Both the position numbers and the translations under genes were made by a program. Below the pieces are notes generated by a model, which saw nothing but the letters and a program-made list of their open reading frames with translations, was not told where the DNA came from and did not search any database. From CAMDTE01 sp964504345 (GTDB taxonomy: Bacteria > Bacteroidota > Bacteroidia > Flavobacteriales > Schleiferiaceae), in the NCBI GenBank assembly GCA_964504345.1, contig CAZDDX010000001.1, positions 372,001 to 436,000 on the forward strand: DNA of 64,000 nt. Reading direction: 5' to 3'. Of this stretch, positions 17,331 through 26,207 are shown piece by piece (the first letter of the stretch is position 1; each line of letters begins with the position of its first letter).

Positions 17331-17732
17331 TTAACCACCAATGCGTTTGGTGCGGAAACCCCATTTTTTTAATTGGGCCTCCACGGCGGTTCGCACGTCC
17401 CCTTGAAGCAAAGCCCAGGTTCCGTCCAAGGAACCGCCTACACCGCAGTGGGTCTTGAGTTTTTTAACCCACTGGGCGGCCGCTTCGCTGCCGCCTTCGG
17501 CGGTTTCTAGGTCCACAAACTCCAAGGTGGTCACGGTTTTGCCCGCGCGGCCCTTTTTTTCGAATCCGATGTGCACCCATCCGCGCAAGGCGTCGCCCTC
17601 CGCATTCGGTTCCTCATCCGAACCTCCTGCGGAAGTTGGATCCGGAGTGTAGCCCCCCAATGCTTGGGACAAGGCAGCTGCAAAAGGATTATCTGCGGAA
17701 GGACCGCTGCTCAAAATGGTTTTTTTTGCCAT
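17331..17732 (-). CDS. SUI1/eIF1-like translation factor (YciH family)
   Basis: A 133-residue protein with a disordered, acidic N-terminal half and a C-terminal SUI1 fold recognisable from KGRAGKTVTTLEFVDLE, LKTHCGVGGSL and LQGDVRTAVEAQLKKWGFR. Bacterial members resemble eukaryotic eIF1 and bind the small ribosomal subunit; their cellular role is not settled. It starts 1 nt after the bshA stop, so the two are almost certainly cotranscribed. Confidence 0.9.
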   Translation of the reverse strand: MAKKTILSSGPSADNPFAAALSQALGGYTPDPTSAGGSDEEPNAEGDALRGWVHIGFEKKGRAGKTVTTLEFVDLETAEGGSEAAAQWVKKLKTHCGVGGSLDGTWALLQGDVRTAVEAQLKKWGFRTKRIGG

Positions 17733-17733
17733 T

Positions 17734-18900
17734 TTAACAAGGTTTTAACCGGACTTTTTTTCCGTGCATTCGCTCCTGCGCCGCCTCTACCAACGGCAGA
17801 TAAACGTCGTAGTACTGCTTGGCTACGTTCTCAATGGCAAATTCGCTGGCCCGCAATCGGGCAGCTGCTGCAAAACGCGCAGCCAATGCAGGGTCGGTTA
17901 GAATGCGGACAGACTGCTCTGCCATTGCAGCAACGTCGCCCACCGGTGCGGTCAAACCGGTTACCCCATTTTGCACCACTTCGCAAATGCCTCCAGCTTG
18001 GGAGGCCACCACCGGCAACCCTGCGGCCATGGCTTCCAGTGCTGCCAGGCCAAAGCTCTCCATTTCCGACGGCAGCAAAAAAAGGTCGGCCTGAACCAGA
18101 ATCTGCTCCACGTCCACCATTTTGCCCAAAAAGACCACGTCTTTTTCAATGCCCAATTCCCGAACCCGATTTTCTGCCGGCTCCCGCTCGGGGCCGTCGC
18201 CCACCATCACGAGTTTGCACCGCACTTGGGCGTGGACGCGGGCAAAAATCTCAACCACGTCGGCAATGCGTTTTACTTTTCGGAAGTTGCTGACGTGTAC
18301 CACGATTTTTTGATCTGCAGGCGCTAAATGGGCCCGAAGGGCAGCGTCGGGCAGACCGTATCGCTCCATTTCCACAAAGTTGGGAATGACCTGAATGGTT
18401 CGCTTGATTCCAAACAAATCGATGGTTTCCCGGCGAAGACTTTCCGAAACGGCGGTAACCGCGTCCGAGTGCTCAATGCTAAACGTTACGGCAGGAGAAT
18501 AGGAAGGGTTGCGACCCACCAACGTGATGTCCGTTCCGTGCAAGGTGGTCACCACCGGAATGTGGATGCCGCGGTCTGCTAAAATTTGTTTCGCCATGTA
18601 CGCTGCATAAGCGTGCGGTATGGCGTAGTGCACGTGCAGCAAGTCCAGTTGCTCACGAACCACGGTATCCACCATTTTGCTGGACAACGCCAACTCGTAC
18701 GGCTGGTACTGAAATAAGGGGTAATCGTGCACGTTGACCTCGTGGTAGAAAATGTTGCCTTGCAGCATATCCAAGCGCACCGGCTGGCTGTAGGTAATGA
18801 AATGAACCTCGCACCCTTGGCGTGCCATCCAAGACCCCAACTCCGTCGCTACTACGCCACTTCCCCCAAAGGTGGGGTAACAAACGATGCCTATTTTCAT
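17734..18900 (-). CDS. bshA: N-acetyl-alpha-D-glucosaminyl L-malate synthase
   Basis: A GT4 glycosyltransferase that joins UDP-GlcNAc and L-malate, the first step of bacillithiol, the low-molecular-weight thiol of many Firmicutes and Bacteroidota. The 388-residue protein begins MKIGIVCYPTFGGSGVVATE and has TTLHGTDITLVG, the donor-site segment SNFRKVKR, and the E-x7-E motif in SEMESFGLAALEAMA. These sequences are BshA-like. The start at 18900 overlaps the preceding gene by 4 nt (ATGA). The bshB and bshC steps are not in this window. Confidence 0.93.
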   Translation of the reverse strand: MKIGIVCYPTFGGSGVVATELGSWMARQGCEVHFITYSQPVRLDMLQGNIFYHEVNVHDYPLFQYQPYELALSSKMVDTVVREQLDLLHVHYAIPHAYAAYMAKQILADRGIHIPVVTTLHGTDITLVGRNPSYSPAVTFSIEHSDAVTAVSESLRRETIDLFGIKRTIQVIPNFVEMERYGLPDAALRAHLAPADQKIVVHVSNFRKVKRIADVVEIFARVHAQVRCKLVMVGDGPEREPAENRVRELGIEKDVVFLGKMVDVEQILVQADLFLLPSEMESFGLAALEAMAAGLPVVASQAGGICEVVQNGVTGLTAPVGDVAAMAEQSVRILTDPALAARFAAAARLRASEFAIENVAKQYYDVYLPLVEAAQERMHGKKVRLKPC

Positions 18901-19598
18901 GGATTTTTTTTGGTTTTTCCCGACCCCGTTTGTTTTCCGTCCAAATCGAACGACTCCCAACGAACGGAAAGATTATCCTCAAACCATTCGTTTTTTTCCA
19001 GAACTCCGTTGTCGTAAAAATACTGCGCCCTCCCCTGTTTTTTACCCGCAACATAAGGGTACTGTGCCATGGGGTTGCCGTTATCGTAAAACCAGGTGGA
19101 AATCCCACTCAATACGCCGTGCTCGTACGTGCGCTGTTCTTTAGGTTTTCCGTTGCCGTAAAAGGTGGTCACGGTGCCGTGCCACTGGCCGGCCCTGTAG
19201 TGTGCGTGCTGCACCCACTGCCCGGAGTGGTCCAGCAAAAGTTCAGCGCTGTCCAGCAAACCGTCCCGGTAGTACCGAACCGCCAGCAATTGTCCACTGG
19301 GACTCCATTCCAAAGAGGGGCCGTTCAACCGATCGTCTGCATAATTATCCCACTGACGCGGAAGTCCATTCGGGTAAGAAACGATCCACAAACCTTGGCG
19401 GTGCATTTCCGCGTCGTACCGGTTGTACCCCAAAGGTTGCTTCGGCTCCAAAGACTGAGGCACGGTGTCCCCGAGTGTACAAAACACTTCGGCATTCTTA
19501 CGGGACGCTGCGTGGGCCGACGGTACCAGGCCCCAAAGCAAGGCGACGCACCCCGTTTTCAGGAGCCCAAAAAAGGCGCGGCGGAGGGCACGGCTCAT
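18897..19598 (-). CDS. Secreted MORN-repeat/YwqK-like protein
   Basis: A 233-residue protein with a signal peptide (MSRALRRAFFGLLKTGCVAL, cleavage near AHAA). Its body is made of repeated units of the form Y-x-D/N-G-x-L/K: YPNGLPRQW, YRDGLLDSAE, YGNGKPKEQRTYEHG, YDNGNPMAQYPYVAGKKQG and YDNGVLEKNEWFEDN. This is the MORN-variant repeat seen in YwqK-type and many Bacteroidota surface proteins. No enzymatic motif is visible. It overlaps both neighbours by 4 nt (the GH3/beta-lactamase gene before it, bshA after it). The function is unknown. Confidence 0.8.
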   Translation of the reverse strand: MSRALRRAFFGLLKTGCVALLWGLVPSAHAASRKNAEVFCTLGDTVPQSLEPKQPLGYNRYDAEMHRQGLWIVSYPNGLPRQWDNYADDRLNGPSLEWSPSGQLLAVRYYRDGLLDSAELLLDHSGQWVQHAHYRAGQWHGTVTTFYGNGKPKEQRTYEHGVLSGISTWFYDNGNPMAQYPYVAGKKQGRAQYFYDNGVLEKNEWFEDNLSVRWESFDLDGKQTGSGKTKKNP

Positions 19599-22519
19599 GG
19601 TTGAATGTGGTCTTGAATTACTTGTTGAATACGCGTCCGTATGTTCATCGACGACAACTTTTTATTGGTTGCGCTGGGATGGATTCGGTTGGACAAGAAA
19701 ACGTAGACCGTTTGGGTTTTGGGGTCGGCCCAAGCAAAGGTTCCGGTGAAACCGGTGTGGCCAAAGCTCTCCAAGGAGACGCATCCGCAGGTGGGTCCTT
19801 CTCCGTCTGCGGGACGTTTGTCAAACCCAATGCCGCGTCGGTTGGTGGGGCAGTAAAAACACGACGTGTAGGCACGCACGTCCTCGTCGGAGAAAATTCT
19901 TCCGGAACCAACTTCGCCGCGGGACAAAAATAATTCCATGGCCGCGGCCACCCCCTCCGCGGTGCCAAAAATGCCTGCATGCCCCGCAACGCCGCCCATC
20001 AGCGCGGCTCCGGGGTCGTGCACCGTTCCGCGCAACTCGCCCCGACGGTAGTCTTTAACTTGCTCCGTGGGCGCCGTCCGGGCCCGGAAAGCCGCTGACG
20101 TTCCCAGCAACGGACCGTATACCAGCGATTCAATTTCGGCCGGTTCCCAAACCTGTTCGCGCACAAACTGCTGCAAAGGCACGCCCGATTTTCGTTCCAG
20201 AAAACGTTGAAAAAGATAGTAACCTAAATCTGAATACAAATACGTTTTTGGCCCCAACGGGATGCGTGCAATGCGGGCCACAGCAGTATCTGGCCAGGTA
20301 TTGCGCACCCACAAAGAGTCCGTTGCTTGCCGGGTGTGTACGTCGGTTCGAACGTTAGACAGCCAGTACGGATCCGGAGCGCCGTTCAGCAAAACGTGTT
20401 GATCAAAGGGCCAGCCGGCCGGGAGGCCGGCTTGGTGCGTCAGCACCTCCACGGCGCGTGCAGCACCCAACGGGGTGTTTTTGAGCTCCGGCAAAAGCGC
20501 GTCCATTCGGTCTTCCGGACGGAACCAACCCTGCCGATCCGCCACCAATAAAGCACTGACGGTGCCCAGTATTTTGGTGAGTGAGGCCACATCGTAGACG
20601 GTCTTCGGGGTCACCTCGGCGGACGCATCGCGGTAGTCCAAGGTTCCGTAGCCTTTGCTCACCGCAATTTTGCCGTTGCGGACCACCACCACTTGGCAGC
20701 CGGGATAGGCCATGGCTTTAATTCCTTCCTCCGCAATTTGATCGATGGCTTGCTCCAACCCGGGCCGGAAGCCGGCCTGCTCCGGTGTGGACGGAACGGT
20801 GCGGCCGCGCGCGGGGATCGGCTGCGCCGACCCCGCGCGCTGGCCCAACCCCAAATCCACGGGCAACACTCCCGTTGCGGAGCGCTCGCCGCGCAAAAAA
20901 GCCCGAACGGCCTGGGTGGCCGCCGGATGGTTTTGGTACGCCACCAACACCGCTTGAGCGCCCGCAAAATTCTGATTGCGAATGCCGTACGGACTTCCGT
21001 AATGCACCACTACCACCCCCTGTGGCGCCAAACGTTGTACCAATGCGGCAAATCCATCCGGAACCCCGGCACTCTTCCAAGGACTGTCGTTGGACGTTCG
21101 GTGCTCCAAAACCACCGGTTGCCCGTTTGTGGCACGAACCAACTGCTCCATTCGTTCTGCCGTCAACGTCCCGTTGTGCACAAGCACGCTGCCTTCGGGA
21201 TTGGAGACTACATCCGCTTTATTGCCTATTTGAAGCACGGCAACCTCGGCCGACGCCCAGATACCGGAACGAACGTCAAACGAAGGTTGTGCGCGGGCAA
21301 CGGTCAGGGCGCGCGCAAATACCTCGGCCGTCAACGCCTGAGCTTGCGCATCGTTGAGGTCCCGCTCCAGCCCGGCGCGCACCGGTGCCGAATATCCCGC
21401 TGCTCGTTGGGGTGCCACCACCAAATGGTACTTGGCCATCAAAATGCGCTCCACGGATTCCTCTAGGCGTTGGCGTAGGGAACGGTCTTTTTGGACGGCG
21501 GCCAAAAGGTGGGCGGCTGCCTTGGGAAAATCCTCGGAAAAAAGCAAAACGTCGTTGCCGGCCCGGAGGGCCAATTCTTCCAGCGGCCCCGTAGGCGCAC
21601 CGTCCGCCGCGCCCCGCATGTTGAGGGCGTCGGTAAATACCAAACCGGAATAGCCCAACTCCTTGCGAAGCAAGCCGTTGACCACGAGAGGCGAGAGCGA
21701 GGACGATCGGCCCGACGGATCCAAAGCCGGGACGTTCAGGTGCGCCACCATCACGCTTCCCGCAAACGGCAACAGCTCGCGGTACGGACGCAATTCAACC
21801 GAATCCAGCGCCGCGCGGTTGCGCGCCACCGTGGGCAGGGTTTTGTGCGAGTCTGAATCCGTATCGCCGTGGCCCGGAAAATGCTTGACGCAGTCCATCG
21901 CGCCCGCATCTTGTTGTCCTTTCAAATAACCGTGGGCCATGGGCACCACAGAGCCGATTTCTTGGCCAAACGAGCGCTGACCGATGATGGGATTGGCCGG
22001 ATTGGTGTTGACGTCCAGTACGGGACCGAAGTTAATGTGGACGCCCAAGCGCCGCGCGTGCCGTCCGATGGTTTGTCCGTAGGCGTAGGCCAGGGAAGAG
22101 TCCTGGGTTGCTCCCAAGGTCATGGGCCACGGAAGCCGGGTGGTGGAATCCAAACGCATGCCCAAATCCCACTCCGCGTCCATGGCCACGAGCAAAGGGA
22201 TTTTTGCTGCGGATTGCAGTTTTTGATTCAAGGCAAACTGCCTGCCGGGCCCACCCTGCATGAAGATGACGCCACCCAAATGGTGTTCTCTAACGTACCG
22301 TTCCAACAACGCCGCGTGTTCCGATCCTTTGTTGGAATAGGCAGCCACCATAAAGAGTTGGCCAACCTTTTCTGCGTCGGTCAGGGACGCCAATTGTTTT
22401 TGCGCGTACAAACGGGACTCAGGCGTGTCGTACACCCAAGGGGCGGGCTTTTGTGCTTGGCAACTCAACGCACTCAAAAACAGCAAGAACCCGGAGGCAA
22501 ATCGAAGAGAGGAAATCAT
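19595..22519 (-). CDS. GH3 beta-N-acetylglucosaminidase (NagZ-like) fused to a class C beta-lactamase-type serine hydrolase
   Basis: A 974-residue exported protein (signal peptide 1-23, FLLFLSALSCQAQ). Residues about 35-550 form a GH3 enzyme with the NagZ signature KHFPGHGDTDSDSH (212-225; dyad D223/H225) and the likely nucleophile D297 in VFTDALNM. A second, alpha/beta GH3-like region spans about 400-560. Residues about 580-970 are a beta-lactamase/PBP4-fold hydrolase with S646-x-x-K649 (SLTK), Y762-S-D and H921-T-G. All catalytic sets appear intact. The inferred role is recycling or trimming of peptidoglycan amino sugars and peptides in the periplasm; the true substrates are unknown. It heads an operon with ATGA overlaps. 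Confidence 0.92.
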   Translation of the reverse strand: MISSLRFASGFLLFLSALSCQAQKPAPWVYDTPESRLYAQKQLASLTDAEKVGQLFMVAAYSNKGSEHAALLERYVREHHLGGVIFMQGGPGRQFALNQKLQSAAKIPLLVAMDAEWDLGMRLDSTTRLPWPMTLGATQDSSLAYAYGQTIGRHARRLGVHINFGPVLDVNTNPANPIIGQRSFGQEIGSVVPMAHGYLKGQQDAGAMDCVKHFPGHGDTDSDSHKTLPTVARNRAALDSVELRPYRELLPFAGSVMVAHLNVPALDPSGRSSSLSPLVVNGLLRKELGYSGLVFTDALNMRGAADGAPTGPLEELALRAGNDVLLFSEDFPKAAAHLLAAVQKDRSLRQRLEESVERILMAKYHLVVAPQRAAGYSAPVRAGLERDLNDAQAQALTAEVFARALTVARAQPSFDVRSGIWASAEVAVLQIGNKADVVSNPEGSVLVHNGTLTAERMEQLVRATNGQPVVLEHRTSNDSPWKSAGVPDGFAALVQRLAPQGVVVVHYGSPYGIRNQNFAGAQAVLVAYQNHPAATQAVRAFLRGERSATGVLPVDLGLGQRAGSAQPIPARGRTVPSTPEQAGFRPGLEQAIDQIAEEGIKAMAYPGCQVVVVRNGKIAVSKGYGTLDYRDASAEVTPKTVYDVASLTKILGTVSALLVADRQGWFRPEDRMDALLPELKNTPLGAARAVEVLTHQAGLPAGWPFDQHVLLNGAPDPYWLSNVRTDVHTRQATDSLWVRNTWPDTAVARIARIPLGPKTYLYSDLGYYLFQRFLERKSGVPLQQFVREQVWEPAEIESLVYGPLLGTSAAFRARTAPTEQVKDYRRGELRGTVHDPGAALMGGVAGHAGIFGTAEGVAAAMELFLSRGEVGSGRIFSDEDVRAYTSCFYCPTNRRGIGFDKRPADGEGPTCGCVSLESFGHTGFTGTFAWADPKTQTVYVFLSNRIHPSATNKKLSSMNIRTRIQQVIQDHIQP

Positions 22520-22522
22520 CCC

Positions 22523-22530
22523 GAAAAGTA
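22523..22530 (-). promoter_or_regulatory. Promoter -7 element of the GH3/beta-lactamase operon (TACTTTTC)
   Basis: TACTTTTC on the minus strand, one base off TAnnTTTG, ends 3 nt before the ATG at 22519. It is back to back with the promoter at 22545. Confidence 0.45.
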
Positions 22531-22544
22531 GGGTGAAATCATGC

Positions 22545-22552
22545 TATCTTTG
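22545..22552 (+). promoter_or_regulatory. Promoter -7 element of the 22573-mutL operon (TATCTTTG)
   Basis: A perfect TAnnTTTG match lies 20 nt upstream of the ATG at 22573, giving a leader of about 15 nt. It is divergent from the GH3 promoter 14 bp away. Confidence 0.55.
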
Positions 22553-22572
22553 AGGTCAATGCTGCTAAAATC

Positions 22573-22836
22573 ATGGGAATTTTAAACGGTTCGTTCTTTC
22601 GGGTACGCAAACCCCGTGGATTTCAGTACCAACCGCGCTTCTACGACGAGCGTAAAGAGCGGTTGGAACGCTTGCGCGGCGGCCAATTGGACGCGGAAAA
22701 TGAGCGCCGAGCACGCCTTCGTGACGCCTGGAAATCCAAGCGCACGGCACAGCCCCTGTCTGGCCGCACCCTGTACCGTTTGGTTTTAGGTGCACTGCTC
22801 GTGTGGGCGTTCATACAATACGTCTCGGGCCAATGA
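22573..22836 (+). CDS. Small basic single-pass membrane protein upstream of mutL
   Basis: An 87-residue protein with a basic N-terminal two thirds (MGILNGSFFRVRKPRGFQYQ, then PRFYDERKERLERLRGG) and one C-terminal membrane helix (about 68-84, YRLVLGALLVWAFIQYV). The K/RPRxFxYQPRFYDxxK pattern is familiar from small uncharacterised proteins of Bacteroidota, often near mutL or rhomboid genes. Its TGA overlaps the mutL ATG (ATGA), so it is translationally coupled. The function is unknown. Confidence 0.8.
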   Translation: MGILNGSFFRVRKPRGFQYQPRFYDERKERLERLRGGQLDAENERRARLRDAWKSKRTAQPLSGRTLYRLVLGALLVWAFIQYVSGQ

Positions 22837-24671
22837 TCCAACTCCTGCCGGAACACGTCGCCAACCAAATTGCGGCCGGTGAGGTCGTGCAGCGACCGGC
22901 CTCCGTGGTCAAGGAATTGGTGGAAAATGCTTTAGACGCCGGCGCTACGCGCATTGGCCTTTCTGTAGTGGACGCCGGGCGCACGACGCTGTCGTTTACG
23001 GACAACGGTCAAGGCATTGCCGCTTCCCAGGTTCAACTTGCGTTTGCACGCCACGCCACCAGCAAGTTGCGCGAGGCCGACGACTTGTTTCAATTGACCA
23101 CCATGGGCTTCCGGGGCGAAGCACTTGCCTCCATTGCAGCGGTATCCCGCGTGGAATGCACCACCCGGACGTCGGACGCAGCTTTGGCCACGCATTTGGT
23201 GCTGGAAGGCGGCCGCCAAGTGCTGTGCGAGGAACGTCCGGCCCCCGTGGGCACCCATTTGGTGGTACGCAATTTATTTTTCAACGTGCCCGCGCGTCGG
23301 CAGTTTTTGAAAACCGACGCCGTAGAATGGAAGGCCATCTTGGATGCCTTTGTGGGGTTGGCGCTGGCGCATCCGCACGTAGCCTTTACCCTGGAACACA
23401 ACGGGCGCGAAGAATTTCACTTGGAATCGGAAAACGACCGTTCCCGCCTCTTGCACGTGTTGGGCAAGAAAACCAACGAACGCGTGGTGCCGGTGGCGGA
23501 AAAGACGGACGTGGTGGAAATCAACGGCTTCATTTTTAGGCCCGAACACGCCCGCAAAACGCGCGGAGACCAGCACTGGTTTGTGAACCGTCGGACCGTG
23601 CGCAGCCCCTACCTGCACCGCGCCGTACAGGACGCCTTTGACGGCTTGGTCCCCGAGGGCAACCACCCCGCCTACGTGCTGCATTTGACGGTGGACCCTG
23701 CCCGGATTGACGTGAATGTGCATCCGGCCAAAACCGAAATCAAATTCGAGGACGAACGCGCCGTGTACGCCGTGGTGCGCTCCGCTGTGAAACACGCCCT
23801 GGGCCAGCACCAGGTGGCGCCCGCACTGGATTTTGAATCCATGCAGGCCTTCCAAACACCTCCCCTGCAGCCCAATGCCCCGCGTCCATTGCCGCCCGCG
23901 TTGGACATCAACCCCAACTTCAATCCATTTGCCCCCGCCAACGGGGGAACGGATGGAACCCACCCGCGTTCGTTCGCAGCACACGCTCCCAATACCGGTT
24001 ACCGCACCACGGCTCATCCAGAACGCCAGTGGTCTTGGGAGGAAGCCGCCGCACCGGATCCCTACGCCCCCGGTGAACCCGGAACGCCGTCTTTTGCGCC
24101 GGCACAGACCCTGCAAAACGGAGCATCCGAATGGGTGACCCCCTGGAAAGACCCCTACCTCATGGCCCTTTCCGAAGAGGGATTGGCCGTGCTCCATTTG
24201 CCGCGCGTGCAGCAGGTCTTGGCCTACGAATCGCTCCTGCGCGCCTGGGGCGGAGCGACGTCGGCCAGCCAACAACTGCTGTTTCCGTTGGAATTGCCGC
24301 TGAGCCCCTCAGATAAAAATTCACTGGACGCACAAGCCCCAACACTCCGCGCCTTGGGCTTTGCCTGGGAGTGGACCGCAGACGGTCTCTCGCTGACGGG
24401 ATTGCCGGCCGTTCTTCCCGCGGAAGGTGCGGAGTCTGCCCTGTTGGATTTTTTGCGCACGGACACGGGCGATCAGCCGGACCCCGCACAAGGCGCCCTG
24501 TGGCAGCTGGCCCACCACACCCGCGGCGCCAGACCCACGCAACTGCGTGCGGAAGAACAAATGCTGCTGGTGGAACGCTGGCGCCAATGCCACCACCGCT
24601 GGCACGACCCCTCCGGCCGCGCCGTGGCCCTTTTGCTGGACGCCCCGACCCTGGACCATCAATTCAACTAA
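22833..24671 (+). CDS. mutL: DNA mismatch repair protein MutL
   Basis: A mismatch repair ATPase linking MutS to downstream strand removal. The 612-residue protein has the GHKL motifs: ENALDAGAT (31-39), DNGQGI (58-63) and GFRGEALASI, plus the NPAxxDVNVHPAK-like VDPARIDVNVHPAKTEIKF. A proline-rich linker spans about 330-430 and the C-terminal dimerisation domain follows. The endonuclease motif DQHA(x)2E(x)4E is not present; the aligned stretch reads VLHLPRVQQVLAYESLL, and the C-terminal CPHGRP-like zinc motif is replaced by HDPSGRA. So this MutL probably has no latent nuclease. Confidence 0.95.
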   Translation: MIQLLPEHVANQIAAGEVVQRPASVVKELVENALDAGATRIGLSVVDAGRTTLSFTDNGQGIAASQVQLAFARHATSKLREADDLFQLTTMGFRGEALASIAAVSRVECTTRTSDAALATHLVLEGGRQVLCEERPAPVGTHLVVRNLFFNVPARRQFLKTDAVEWKAILDAFVGLALAHPHVAFTLEHNGREEFHLESENDRSRLLHVLGKKTNERVVPVAEKTDVVEINGFIFRPEHARKTRGDQHWFVNRRTVRSPYLHRAVQDAFDGLVPEGNHPAYVLHLTVDPARIDVNVHPAKTEIKFEDERAVYAVVRSAVKHALGQHQVAPALDFESMQAFQTPPLQPNAPRPLPPALDINPNFNPFAPANGGTDGTHPRSFAAHAPNTGYRTTAHPERQWSWEEAAAPDPYAPGEPGTPSFAPAQTLQNGASEWVTPWKDPYLMALSEEGLAVLHLPRVQQVLAYESLLRAWGGATSASQQLLFPLELPLSPSDKNSLDAQAPTLRALGFAWEWTADGLSLTGLPAVLPAEGAESALLDFLRTDTGDQPDPAQGALWQLAHHTRGARPTQLRAEEQMLLVERWRQCHHRWHDPSGRAVALLLDAPTLDHQFN

Positions 24672-24675
24672 GAGC

Positions 24676-25350
24676 ATGTACCGACCCACCACCTTCTCCC
24701 TACTCCCCCCCGTGGTTAAAAACCTGTTGATCCTCAACGGTCTTTTTTTCTTGGGTACCGTCGTTTTGGAATCCCGCGGTTTGGACCTGGTGGGAATGCT
24801 GGGCCTGTTTTTTCCCGCCTCGCCCTTTTTTGAGCCGTACCAGCTGTTTTCCCACCTGTTCATGCACGGCTCCTTCGGCCACCTATTCTCCAATATGCTG
24901 GCATTGTGGATGTTTGGCACCCCCATGGAAAACCTGTGGGGACCCAAGCGCTTTTTGACCTACTACCTCATCACCGGGCTGGGCGCGGCCGCTTGCCACT
25001 TGGGCGTCATGGCGTGGGACTACTACCAGGTGTTGCCCTTCGCCGAACTGGGCGACGGGGAGGCCATTGCCTACCTGAATCAACTCTTCGAGAGCCCCAC
25101 GGTGGGAGCGTCCGGAGCTGTTTTTGGCTTACTGCTGGCCTACGGCATGACCTTCCCCAACCAAGAAATCTACGTGTACTTTTTGCTGCCCATCAAAGCC
25201 AAGTACTTCGTGGCCATTTACGGTTTGTTTGAGTTGTTCTCCGGGCTCTCCAACACCGGTTCCAACATCGCCCACTTTGCCCACTTGGGCGGCATGCTTT
25301 TTGGTTTCTTGTTGATCAAGCGCTGGCGAAGCAACGCCTATCGGTTTTAA
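24676..25350 (+). CDS. Rhomboid family intramembrane serine protease 1
   Basis: A 224-residue polytopic membrane protein. The catalytic serine is in GASGAVFG and the histidine in IAHFAHLGGMLFG; the HGSFGHLFSNM segment supplies the conserved HxxxN. Six membrane helices fit the basic rhomboid fold. It starts 4 nt after mutL, so it is in the mutL operon, and the ATG is chosen for the MYRPTTFSLLPPVVKNL start. Substrates are unknown. The next gene is a second, divergent rhomboid. Confidence 0.92.
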   Translation: MYRPTTFSLLPPVVKNLLILNGLFFLGTVVLESRGLDLVGMLGLFFPASPFFEPYQLFSHLFMHGSFGHLFSNMLALWMFGTPMENLWGPKRFLTYYLITGLGAAACHLGVMAWDYYQVLPFAELGDGEAIAYLNQLFESPTVGASGAVFGLLLAYGMTFPNQEIYVYFLLPIKAKYFVAIYGLFELFSGLSNTGSNIAHFAHLGGMLFGFLLIKRWRSNAYRF

Positions 25351-25391
25351 ATCCTGACGTTTCAACCACTCCCCGCTAAGAATCGACCTCC

Positions 25392-26207
25392 GTGAACTTC
25401 GCCGCCTCCGTCCGACGCCGTTTGGCTTCCTCCAGCGGGACCGACTTGCTCCTGGGTACGTTGGTGACTTTGGTGGCGGTTCAGTACGTTCTGATCGCTG
25501 CAGACCGCATCTCCGGCAGCAACCTTTCGCTGGGCTGGCAAAGCCTTTGGGCCTTGGGCGCGGAAGACGTTTGGAAGCCCTGGAAGTGGTTTTCCTATGC
25601 TTTTTTGCACGCGGACCTCTACCACGCACTGTGGAACCTGCTGATTCTCCATTTTGTGGGGCATGCTTGGGAAGACCGACGCGGCCACCGTTCTCCCTGG
25701 ATTTTGTTTCTGGCGGGTGCTGCGGCCGGAGCCTTTGCGTTTTTGGCCTTGAGCGCAACAGATGGCCCTCTCCACCAACTGGTGGGAGCCTCTGCGGGAA
25801 CTACCGCCGTGTTGGGTGCCTTAACCGTTCGTCAACCCCGCTTCCAAACCAAACTGGCCTTTTGGTGGGTACCACTTTACGCCCTTTCTGCTTTGATGCT
25901 GGCGGTGGACCTGGCTTTTGCCGTGGGCTACGATTTATCTGCCTGGGCGCACCTCTCTGGTTTTGCATTGGGTGCCGGAGGACAGGTGTTGGGACTTTGG
26001 ATCGTATCGTTGAACGGATTCAAACGCCCCCGAACCTCCCCCCACCTGCGCTTGGTGCCGGGAGAGCAAAAAAACACCCACAACGTCTTGGAAGGCCTCC
26101 GAGACCCCGAGGCGCGCTTGAATGCCGTCTTGGACAAAATCAGCCGCGACGGCGTGGAATCGCTTTCTGCGGAAGAACGTGCGTATTTGGAAAAAATTCA
26201 AAAATGA
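25392..26207 (+). CDS. Rhomboid-like protease 2 with C-terminal DUF6576-type tail
   Basis: A 271-residue protein starting at a GTG. A rhomboid core with the HADLYHALWNLL segment, a catalytic serine in GASAGTTAVLG (GxSx but not GxSG) and histidine in WAHLSGFALG is followed by a soluble tail of about 80 residues. The tail ends in LNAVLDKISRDGVESLSAEE, typical of DUF6576-type rhomboids in Bacteroidota. Its stop overlaps the next start (ATGA). Activity is plausible because the Ser/His dyad is kept. Confidence 0.85.
   Translation: MNFAASVRRRLASSSGTDLLLGTLVTLVAVQYVLIAADRISGSNLSLGWQSLWALGAEDVWKPWKWFSYAFLHADLYHALWNLLILHFVGHAWEDRRGHRSPWILFLAGAAAGAFAFLALSATDGPLHQLVGASAGTTAVLGALTVRQPRFQTKLAFWWVPLYALSALMLAVDLAFAVGYDLSAWAHLSGFALGAGGQVLGLWIVSLNGFKRPRTSPHLRLVPGEQKNTHNVLEGLRDPEARLNAVLDKISRDGVESLSAEERAYLEKIQK

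Noticed and set aside
22573..22836. Toxin or phage origin for the small membrane protein
   Set aside because: It is translationally coupled to mutL and resembles conserved small proteins of the phylum. No toxin motif is present.
23274..24275. Minus-strand ORF of 333 codons
   Set aside because: It is antisense to mutL and overlaps its conserved motifs, so it cannot be a second real gene without evidence.
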